Origin: Gammaproteobacteria bacterium
GTDB taxonomy: Bacteria > Pseudomonadota > Gammaproteobacteria > Natronospirales > REEB76
NCBI GenBank assembly: GCA_028871235.1
Contig: JAGWNO010000003.1
Coordinates: 1-31,023, forward strand
Direction of reading: 5' to 3'
DNA: 31,023 bases
In this document: positions 14,604-20,771 of the stretch, piece by piece
Position numbering within the stretch: the stretch's first letter is position 1
How the letters are laid out: every line of letters begins with the position of its first letter
The notes under the pieces: model-generated
The model's input: only the letters and a program-made list of their open reading frames with translations
Told to the model about the DNA's origin: nothing
Databases searched by the model: none
Position numbers and translations under genes: made by a program

Positions 14604-15164
14604 CTATTGCAGACGGCGTACGAACACCGTCTCGCTGTGACCCGGCAACGTCAGCAGATAACCGAAGGCGAGTTTTTTGATGACCACATGCGGATGCTGC
14701 AGTCGCACATCGGCGAAGTACCCGGGTCCCGCCTGCTTCCAGAGCTGGCCATTATCCAGTTTGAATACCGTCTCGCCGGTCCAGCCGGTAAAGGCGCCGG
14801 CGATATGGCTGTCAATCTGCGCAGCTTCCTTTTCCCTGGAAGGCAGGGTATCCGCGCCGAAGCTTGCCGCACTGGCCGCTGCCGGCGCGGTTACCGGTGT
14901 TGCGGTGTTCTGCGAAACGGGTGGCACCACGGGCTGGGCGGCGGTGACGGTCTCCGCAGCGGTATGCAGATAGGAATTCAGCCACGCATTGAACGCCTGG
15001 ATCTGCTGCGGCGACAGCTTGCTCAGCCCCGCATTCTCAAACTGGCTGGCCGTCATCAGGTCGCGGATATCCACCGGTTTCGCCGCCGGTTGCGTGGCTG
15101 CCGCAGTCACCCAGAAAACAGCGCCCGCCAGACTCATCATCCGAATTGCCGCATTCACCCGCAT
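14604..15164 (-). CDS. Exported protein of unknown function with C-terminal SH3-like region
   Basis: The 186-residue product has an N-terminal Sec signal (MRVNAAIRMMSLAGAVFW to about residue 25) and no lipobox. Next comes a short helical motif DIRDLMTASQFENAGLSKLS (residues 32-51) followed by PQQIQAFNAWLNSYL, which repeats in form in many exported gammaproteobacterial proteins of unknown role. A Pro/Ala/Thr linker of about 40 residues follows. The C-terminal 75 residues include GAFTGWTGETVFKLDNGQLW, predicted as beta strands. GGAGG lies 7 nt before the ATG, which settles the start despite an open frame back to 15326. It overlaps the PLP enzyme upstream by 10 bp. I cannot assign a function; a periplasmic location is likely. 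Confidence 0.8.
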   Translation of the reverse strand: MRVNAAIRMMSLAGAVFWVTAAATQPAAKPVDIRDLMTASQFENAGLSKLSPQQIQAFNAWLNSYLHTAAETVTAAQPVVPPVSQNTATPVTAPAAASAASFGADTLPSREKEAAQIDSHIAGAFTGWTGETVFKLDNGQLWKQAGPGYFADVRLQHPHVVIKKLAFGYLLTLPGHSETVFVRRLQ

Positions 15165-16129
15165 GTTTTTTCCTCCGCGTGCTGCCACGGTAAGCAATCC
15201 AAGTCCACATTGCCGCCGCTCAGGATAGCACCGACCCGCCGGCCCTTCACCTCCACCAGCCTTTCGCGCAGCGCCGCCACCACTACCGCCGAAGATGGCT
15301 CGATGATGATCTTCATATGCTCCCACACGAAGCGCATGGCGCTGATGATGGCCTCTTCGGAAACCCGCACGATGCCGTCCGCTTCGTCACGGATCACCGC
15401 GAAAGTGAGCGGGCCGAGGGTGGCGCGCAGGCCGTCGGCGATGGTGACGGGGTGCGGCAGCGTTTCGATACGTCCGGACCGCAGTGATCGCCACGCATCA
15501 TCCGCGCCCAGGGGCTCAACACCGATGATGCTGCAACCGGGCCGCAATGCACGGGTCGCCACCGCGGTACCGGACAGCAAGCCGCCACCGCCCAGCGGCA
15601 CCAATATGACCTCCAGGTCCGGGATCTCCTCATGCAATTCCATGGCGGCAGTACCCTGCCCGGCCATCACCGCGCGATCATTGTATGGATGCACCACCGC
15701 GGCACCCGTCTCCCGCACGTATTCTGCCAGCGCCGCTTCCCGTGCCCGCAGCGTGGCTTCACAATAGATGATGCTGGCGCCGTATCCGGCCACCGCGCGT
15801 TTCTTGTAGGCACTGGCATTCTCCGGCATCACCACACAGGCAGGAACGCCGCGCCGCTTCGCCGCCAGCGCCACCGCTGTGCCGTGATTGCCGGAGGAAT
15901 GGGTGGCCACGCCCTGCGCGACCGCTTGTTGCGACAATGAAAAGATGGCATTGCTGGCGCCGCGCAGCTTGAATGCCCCCATCTCCTGGAAGTTCTCGCA
16001 TTTGCAGAACACGCTGGCGCCGGTCTGCTCCTCCAGCGCCGCGCAACGCAGCACCGGTGTGCGCCGTACATGGGGGGCGATGCGCAAGGCGGCAGCGCGG
16101 ATGTCCTCGATGCCCAGGATATCGCTCAT
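15155..16129 (-). CDS. Serine racemase-like / threonine dehydratase family PLP enzyme
   Basis: This 324-residue fold-type II PLP enzyme has the catalytic lysine K54 in GAFKLRGASNA, the phosphate/substrate loop HSSGNHG (residues 77-83), a glycine-rich GGGGLLSG and a metal-site segment VEPLGADD. The HSSGNHG loop, with the second Ser that acts as the opposite-face base, and the EPxxADD metal loop match eukaryotic serine racemase rather than biosynthetic threonine dehydratase (IlvA), which has S-A-G-N-H. The length also fits serine racemase (about 325-340) and there is no C-terminal ACT domain. It may racemise serine and/or deaminate serine or threonine. The ATG at 16129 has GAGGG upstream. It is the first gene of an overlapping operon and is divergent from an EamA permease. 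Confidence 0.87.
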   Translation of the reverse strand: MSDILGIEDIRAAALRIAPHVRRTPVLRCAALEEQTGASVFCKCENFQEMGAFKLRGASNAIFSLSQQAVAQGVATHSSGNHGTAVALAAKRRGVPACVVMPENASAYKKRAVAGYGASIIYCEATLRAREAALAEYVRETGAAVVHPYNDRAVMAGQGTAAMELHEEIPDLEVILVPLGGGGLLSGTAVATRALRPGCSIIGVEPLGADDAWRSLRSGRIETLPHPVTIADGLRATLGPLTFAVIRDEADGIVRVSEEAIISAMRFVWEHMKIIIEPSSAVVVAALRERLVEVKGRRVGAILSGGNVDLDCLPWQHAEEKTCG

Positions 16130-16180
16130 GGCGCCCTCGGATTTGACATGGGAACGCTTCCGCCAACCGCAACGGCAGGG

Positions 16181-16187
16181 GATAATA
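16181..16187. promoter_or_regulatory. Overlapping divergent -10 elements for the racemase operon and the EamA permease
   Basis: GATAATA at 16181-16187 reads GATAAT on the plus strand (five of six consensus) facing the permease and TATTAT on the minus strand (16187-16182, five of six) facing the racemase-like gene. Matching -35 hexamers are weak. A TTGACA at 16143-16148 on the plus strand is 32 bp away and not usable with this box. Confidence 0.35.
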
Positions 16188-16250
16188 GCGCGCCCGCCAC
16201 CGCCCTGCCCGTGACGGACCAATAAACTCGCCCTCCCGGCGGAACCCCGT

Positions 16251-17129
16251 TTGCAAGCACTGGGCCGTAATCATCCTGCCGTCGGCGCGCTCTACATTAT
16301 CGGCGCGGCGCTGGCCTTTTCCACCATGGGTGCGCTGGTGCGCGCACTGTCCGGCCGCATGCCGGGCGAAGTCATGGTGTTCTGGCGCAGCCTGTTCTCA
16401 CTGGTATTCCTGCTGCCGTGGCTGCTGCGTCTGAGTCTGCAGCATCTGGGCAGCCGGCACCTGCACCTGCATGTGATCCGCGCCACATCCGGGCTGCTGT
16501 CCATGTACTGTCTGTTTTATGCGCTCGGACATCTGCACATCGCCGAAGCCATGCTGCTCAACCAGACCGCGACACTGTTCGTGCCCTTCATCGCCTACCT
16601 GTGGCTCAGGGAATACGTGCCGGTAAAAGTACGCTGGGCGATATTCATCGGCTTCATGGGCGTGGTGATGGTGCTGCATCCCGGCGATGGGATTATTTCC
16701 TGGCCGGCGCTCATCGGCCTGGCTTCTGGTCTGGCTGCCGCCTGCTCCGTGGTCACCATCCGCCGTTCTGTCCGCACCGAGCCGCCCACGCGCATCGTGT
16801 TCTATTTCAGCCTGTTCGGCACCCTGGGCTCGGCAATCCCCCTCATCTGGACCTGGCAGACGCCCAGCCACCATGATTTTCCGTTGTTGATGCTCATCGG
16901 CGCCCTGGCCACCACCGGACAATTGCTCATGACCCGCGCCTACGCACTGGCACCGGCGGCCCAGATAGGACCGTTCACGTACAGTTCGATATTGTTTGGC
17001 GCGCTCTACGGCTGGTTCATCTGGAGCGAAGCGCCGGGCGTCTGGTTCTGGAGCGGCGCACTATTCATCATCGCCGGCGGTGTCGTGGCGCTGCGCGATG
17101 AGTTGCGGCGACGGGTTTCCAGGAACTGA
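16251..17129 (+). CDS. EamA/DMT family permease
   Basis: The 292-residue protein shows ten hydrophobic segments arranged as two EamA repeats, for example ALYIIGAALAFSTMGALVRA at the start and SGALFIIAGGVVALRDELRR at the end, as in drug/metabolite transporters. The substrate is not readable; related proteins export amino acids or other small metabolites. There is no ATG or GTG between the upstream in-frame stop at 16212 and the TTG at 16251, so TTG is the likely start. It is preceded by GGCGGA at about 8 nt. The first ATG (16326) would remove most of the first membrane segment. Its divergence from a serine-racemase-like operon hints at a shared signal but is weak evidence for an amino-acid substrate. 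Confidence 0.85.
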   Translation: MQALGRNHPAVGALYIIGAALAFSTMGALVRALSGRMPGEVMVFWRSLFSLVFLLPWLLRLSLQHLGSRHLHLHVIRATSGLLSMYCLFYALGHLHIAEAMLLNQTATLFVPFIAYLWLREYVPVKVRWAIFIGFMGVVMVLHPGDGIISWPALIGLASGLAAACSVVTIRRSVRTEPPTRIVFYFSLFGTLGSAIPLIWTWQTPSHHDFPLLMLIGALATTGQLLMTRAYALAPAAQIGPFTYSSILFGALYGWFIWSEAPGVWFWSGALFIIAGGVVALRDELRRRVSRN

Positions 17130-17215
17130 GATACCGGGGAATGGTTACAAAACGCGGTCCGTTTGCCTGCTGCGCCCTGCCTGGCGGCTGGCCGGTATTG
17201 TCCCGTGCCGACCGT

Positions 17216-17782
17216 TCACGCGTGTGGCGCGAGAAATTCCGGACGTAACAGCTGCTCGCGGTAATATCTGAGTTCTGCCACCGAGTCGCGGATGTCCGCC
17301 AGCGCCAGGTGGGTGGATTCCTTGGTGAAACCGCCGGCCACACCCGGTGCCCAGCGCTTGGCCAGTTCCTTCAAGGTGCTCACATCCAGGTTGCGGTAAT
17401 GGAAAAATTTCTCCAGAGCCGGCATGTGCCGGGCAAGGAACCGCCGGTCCTGGCAAATGCTGTTGCCGCACATGGGCGAGCTGTTGGCGGGCACGTGCTG
17501 GCAAAGGAATTCCAGTGTGATGCGTTCCGCCTCCGCCGTACTGATATGACTGTCACGCACCCGCTGGGTCAGACCTGACTGGCCGTGCTGGCGGGTACAC
17601 CATTCGCCCATGGCCGCCAGCACCGCGTCGCTCTGGTGTATGGCGACAACCGGGCCTTCTGCAAGGATGTTCAGTTGCTTATCAGTCACCAGCGTGGCGA
17701 TTTCCAGGACGCTGTCGCTGTCAGGACTGAGACCGGTCATCTCCAGATCGAGCCATACGAGATTATCCGCGTTCGGGGTCAT
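17216..17782 (-). CDS. orn: Oligoribonuclease
   Basis: Orn degrades 2-5 nt RNA fragments, including pGpG from c-di-GMP turnover, to mononucleotides. The 188-residue protein opens NLVWLDLEMTGLSPDSDSVL, containing D12 and E14 of the DEDDh exonuclease site. GNSICQDRRFL carries the next Asp, and the C-terminal HLALADIRDSVAELRYY provides the final His and Asp. Length matches the family (181 in E. coli). The frame is open far upstream to 17986, but conservation begins at the ATG at 17782, which has AAGGA about 10 nt before it. It is divergent from the Ste24-like protease gene. Confidence 0.96.
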   Translation of the reverse strand: MTPNADNLVWLDLEMTGLSPDSDSVLEIATLVTDKQLNILAEGPVVAIHQSDAVLAAMGEWCTRQHGQSGLTQRVRDSHISTAEAERITLEFLCQHVPANSSPMCGNSICQDRRFLARHMPALEKFFHYRNLDVSTLKELAKRWAPGVAGGFTKESTHLALADIRDSVAELRYYREQLLRPEFLAPHA

Positions 17783-17796
17783 GATGGGATGGGTCC

Positions 17797-17806
17797 TTTG
17801 CGCAAA
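17797..17806. promoter_or_regulatory. 10-bp palindrome in the orn/M48 protease divergent gap
   Basis: TTTGCGCAAA is a perfect palindrome 15 bp upstream of the orn start codon. A TACAAT hexamer about 30 bp upstream of the protease start could be its -10 box. The palindrome might bind a regulator, but it is short and could be chance. Confidence 0.2.
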
Positions 17807-17897
17807 TTGCACGCCAATTAGTCTAACCCGCCCGGCCGCACCTGCCCACCGTTGCCGGCTTCGCTTACAATGCGCCACCCTGATATGCGGCCTCAAC

Positions 17898-19160
17898 ATG
17901 CATGCTCTGACTTTTGTCTTTGTCATCGCGCTGTGCACCTCCGCCATGCTGCGCGGCTGGCTGGCCGGCCGGCAGATGCACCACATATACCGCTGCCGTG
18001 ACGCCGTGCCCGCGGCATTTGCTGCCGATATCGAACTGGTGGCACACCAGAAGGCCGCGGATTACACCATAGCCAAGACCCGTTTCAGCCTCATCGGCAT
18101 CGCGCTGGAACTGGCGCTGGCGCTGCTGTGGACACTGGGGGGCGGGCTGGCTCTGCTGGACAGCGGTTGGCGCCAGGCCGGTCTCGGTCCCCTCAATACC
18201 GGCGTGCTGGTGATCGCCGGCTACGTACTCATCACCGCCCTCATCGAATTGCCGCTGGGTGCCTATTCGACCTTCGGCATCGAAGCACGCTTCGGCTTCA
18301 ACCGCACCAATCTGCGGACCTATGGCCTCGACATCCTCAAATTGATGCTGCTCGCCGTGATCCTTGGCGTACCGCTCCTGTATGCCGTCCTGTGGCTCAT
18401 GCAGCGCACCGGCGGATGGTGGTGGCTGGCCGTGTGGGCGTTGTGGCTGGCGTTCAGTCTGGTCATCACCTGGGCGTATCCGGTGCTCATCGCGCCATTG
18501 TTCAACAAGTTCTCACCACTGGCCGATATGCATCTGCGGCAGCGCATCGAGTCGCTGCTGGCGCGCTGCGGTTTCACCAGCCGCGGGGTATTCGTGATGG
18601 ACGGCTCCACCCGTTCCGCTCACGGCAACGCCTATTTCACCGGCTTCGGCCGCAACAAGCGCATCGTGTTCTTCGATACGCTCATAGATAAACTGGCGCC
18701 GGAAGAAATCGAGGCGGTGCTGGCCCACGAGCTGGGGCATTTCCGCCTGAAACACGTGGTGCAGCGGCTGGCCATGAGTGCGATCTTGAGTCTGGTGGGC
18801 CTCGCGGTGCTCGGCTGGCTCGCAACCAGTGCCTGGTTCTATCACGGCCTGGGGGTACCGCAGCCCTCGCCTTATATGGCGCTGCTTTTGTTCACGCTGC
18901 TGGCGCCGCCGTTCCTGTTTCTGCTGGAACCTATCGGCTCCGCCTGGTCACGCCGGCACGAATTCCAGGCGGACGCTTACGCTGCCCGGCAGGCGGACGG
19001 CGCGGCGCTGATGCGCGCCCTGGTGAAGCTCTACCGCGATAACGCCACCACGCTCACGCCCGATCCCCTGCACTCGGCGTTCTATGACTCGCATCCACCG
19101 GCCGCGGCCCGTATCGCACGGCTTGCGCAGTTGGTTCATGTCGTGCCGGGGTGCGTATAA
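17898..19160 (+). CDS. M48 family membrane metalloprotease, Ste24/CAAX type
   Basis: The 420-residue protein matches the Ste24 (M48A) architecture. An N-terminal membrane domain carries FSLIGIALELALALLWTLGG and the PLGAYSTFGIEARFGFNRT motif conserved in CAAX-protease-type M48 enzymes. The zinc site HELGH is near residue 277 (AVLAHELGHFRLKH), and the third ligand lies in RRHEFQADAYAARQ. The TRSAHGNAYFTGFG segment before the zinc motif is also conserved. In bacteria, where CAAX proteins are absent, these enzymes probably degrade or process membrane proteins. The frame is open back to 17610, but the ATG at 17898 begins the first membrane segment; its ribosome-binding site is weak. It is divergent from orn. 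Confidence 0.92.
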   Translation: MHALTFVFVIALCTSAMLRGWLAGRQMHHIYRCRDAVPAAFAADIELVAHQKAADYTIAKTRFSLIGIALELALALLWTLGGGLALLDSGWRQAGLGPLNTGVLVIAGYVLITALIELPLGAYSTFGIEARFGFNRTNLRTYGLDILKLMLLAVILGVPLLYAVLWLMQRTGGWWWLAVWALWLAFSLVITWAYPVLIAPLFNKFSPLADMHLRQRIESLLARCGFTSRGVFVMDGSTRSAHGNAYFTGFGRNKRIVFFDTLIDKLAPEEIEAVLAHELGHFRLKHVVQRLAMSAILSLVGLAVLGWLATSAWFYHGLGVPQPSPYMALLLFTLLAPPFLFLLEPIGSAWSRRHEFQADAYAARQADGAALMRALVKLYRDNATTLTPDPLHSAFYDSHPPAAARIARLAQLVHVVPGCV

Positions 19161-19318
19161 AGTAAGCGTGGGGTGGGCGAGTATTGACCAATTATTTGCT
19201 GTCAGAACACGGCGCACGGTAAGCGTTTTCTTGCGCATCATTTAGTAGCCGTAATCGGTGCAACATCAACACCTGAGCCTTCGACCATGACCAATATTTA
19301 CGAGGCACTCAGCATGCG
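19161..19318. other. Intergenic region after the M48 protease, relatively AT-rich
   Basis: I see no supported gene here. An 11-codon plus-strand frame (MTNIYEALSMR) at 19287-19322 has no ribosome-binding site. No intrinsic terminator is visible for the protease gene or for the convergent dnaX-recR-HIT operon. Base composition is noticeably more AT-rich than the flanking genes. Confidence 0.4.
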
Positions 19319-19426
19319 TTAAGGCAAGTCTCTTGCTGCGGCCGGGTTTCCATCAGCGCCAAATGCCGGAGAAGAAGCAAGCAGGACAAAGGACACGAAT
19401 TTGGCGGCAATGTCATTACTAAACAC
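19319..19426 (-). CDS. Possible 35-residue exported peptide or gene remnant
   Basis: A GTG at 19426 is preceded by AGGAGA at 6-nt spacing, the best-spaced ribosome-binding site in this part of the window. The frame encodes 35 residues: a short polar start, a hydrophobic core FVSFVLLASSPAFG with a plausible signal-peptidase site after A-F-G, then about 11 residues. It starts 31 bp after the stop of the HIT gene on the same strand and so could be the last cistron of the dnaX operon. It may be a real small exported peptide, the surviving 5' end of a decayed secreted-protein gene, or chance. I recognise no homologue. Confidence 0.35.
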   Translation of the reverse strand: MFSNDIAAKFVSFVLLASSPAFGADGNPAAARDLP

Positions 19427-19457
19427 CAAGTTTCTCCTAGTGAAATGTGGATTGGCC

Positions 19458-19802
19458 TCAACCCGGCGGCCAGGTCATCTGGCGGCCGCCCAGAAGGTGC
19501 AGGTGGATGTGGAACACCGTCTGGCCGCCGCCGGCATTGCAGTTCATGAGCACGCGGTAGCCGGATTCTGCGATACCCTCGTCCGCGGCAATTTCCCGCG
19601 CCAACAACAGCATCTTGCCCAGCAACGGGCCGTCCGCGGCAGTAAGCTCGTTGAGCGTGGCGATGTGGCGGCGCGGAACAATGAGGATATGTGTCGGCGC
19701 CTGGGGATGAATGTCGCGGAAGGCGATGCACTCCTCGGTGGTGCGCACCAGCTGCGGCTGGATTTTGCCGCTCACCATCTTGCAGAACAGGCAATCACGC
19801 AT
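19458..19802 (-). CDS. hinT: Histidine triad (HIT) nucleotide-binding protein, HinT type
   Basis: HinT-type proteins hydrolyse adenosine 5'-phosphoramidates and aminoacyl-adenylates. The 114-residue product has an N-terminal CLFCKMVSGKI with the C4/C7 pair typical of this branch, the ILIVPRRHI strand, and the catalytic triad HIHLH at residues 98-102 followed by LLGGRQM. GGAGG lies 6 nt before the ATG. It starts 15 bp after the recR stop, so it is probably co-transcribed with dnaX-ybaB-recR. Confidence 0.94.
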   Translation of the reverse strand: MRDCLFCKMVSGKIQPQLVRTTEECIAFRDIHPQAPTHILIVPRRHIATLNELTAADGPLLGKMLLLAREIAADEGIAESGYRVLMNCNAGGGQTVFHIHLHLLGGRQMTWPPG

Positions 19803-19817
19803 GGCTATCCTCCGCGT

Positions 19818-20417
19818 CTACCGCATATCCTGACGCCCGGAGAATGCATGCGCGAGCGTGCTGCTGTCTATATATTCAAGTTCGCCGCCGATCGGGACGC
19901 CGTGGGCGATGCGGGTCGCGCGGATGCCGTGCTCGCGAGCGAGCTCGGCCAGGTAATGCGCAGTAGCCTCGCCCTCCACCGTGGGGTTGGTGGCCAGTAT
20001 CAATTCGCTGGTATCGCCTGCGGCGAGGCGCGCTTCCAGCAGTTCCAGTCCCAGTTCCCGCGGGCCGATGCCATCCAGAGGGGACAGGTGGCCCATGAGG
20101 ATGAAATACTGGCCGCGGAAACCGGTGGCGCTCTCGATGGCATACACATCGGCGGGGGTCTCCACCACGCACACGACCTTGGCTTCGCGCCGCGGCGAAG
20201 CGCAGATGTCGCACAACGGTTTGTCGGTGAGCATGCGGCAGCGCTCGCAGTGGCGGATGCCGGTTACCGCCGCCTGCAACGCCGTGGCGAGGTTGAGTGC
20301 GCCTTCGCGGTTACGTTCCAGCAGGTGGAATACCATGCGCTGCGCCGATTTGGGGCCCACGCCCGGCAGGCAGCGCAGCGCCTGCATCAACTGTTGCAAC
20401 AGGGGTGTATAGGTCAT
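19818..20417 (-). CDS. recR: Recombination mediator protein RecR
   Basis: RecR works with RecO (and RecF) to load RecA on gapped DNA. The 199-residue protein has the N-terminal helix-hairpin-helix (LPGVGPKSAQRMVFHLL), the four-Cys zinc finger (C57, C60, C69, C72), the Toprim domain beginning VVCVVETPADVYAIE, and the C-terminal Walker-B-like region ending AFSGRQ. Length equals the E. coli value to within a few residues. It starts 6 bp after the ybaB stop. The dnaX-ybaB-recR order is the classic one. Confidence 0.97.
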   Translation of the reverse strand: MTYTPLLQQLMQALRCLPGVGPKSAQRMVFHLLERNREGALNLATALQAAVTGIRHCERCRMLTDKPLCDICASPRREAKVVCVVETPADVYAIESATGFRGQYFILMGHLSPLDGIGPRELGLELLEARLAAGDTSELILATNPTVEGEATAHYLAELAREHGIRATRIAHGVPIGGELEYIDSSTLAHAFSGRQDMR

Positions 20418-20423
20418 GGCGGT

Positions 20424-20747
20424 TCAGAACGGCAGCTGCATGCCGTCGGGCAGGGCCAGGCCCGCCGTCAGACCGGAGAAGCGCTCGCGCGTGGCAGTCT
20501 CGACCCGGTTCACGGCGTCGTTCACCGCCGCGGTGATCAGGTCCTCCAACATCCCCTGATCGTCACCCATGAGCCGGCCGTCGATATTGACGCGGCGCAC
20601 TTCGTGCCGCCCGGTCATCACCACCGTGACCATGCCGCCACCCGCCTGACCGGTCACTTGCATGAGCGCCAGTTCCTCCCGGGCCTTCTGCATGTTCTCC
20701 TGCAGCTGCTGGGCCTGCTGCATCAGGCTGCCCAATCCGCCTTTCAT
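20424..20747 (-). CDS. ybaB: YbaB/EbfC family nucleoid-associated protein
   Basis: The 107-residue DNA-binding protein has the family's long N-terminal helix (GSLMQQAQQLQENMQKAREE), the strand segment VTGQAGGGMVTVVMTGRHEV and the C-terminal DLITAAVNDAVNRV helix. It forms tweezer-like dimers on DNA in related species. GAGG lies about 10 nt before the ATG. It sits 24 bp after dnaX and 6 bp before recR. Confidence 0.95.
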   Translation of the reverse strand: MKGGLGSLMQQAQQLQENMQKAREELALMQVTGQAGGGMVTVVMTGRHEVRRVNIDGRLMGDDQGMLEDLITAAVNDAVNRVETATRERFSGLTAGLALPDGMQLPF

Positions 20748-20771
20748 ATGTCAGATGCCTCGTGTGTGGAT

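Noticed and set aside
14493..15767. Plus-strand open frame of about 424 codons opposite the GNAT, exported protein and PLP enzyme genes
   Set aside because: The minus-strand genes have ribosome-binding sites and motifs; the plus frame is Ser/Arg-rich shadow sequence.
19287..19322. 11-codon frame MTNIYEALSMR in the gap after the M48 protease
   Set aside because: There is no ribosome-binding site, and its length is within chance expectation.
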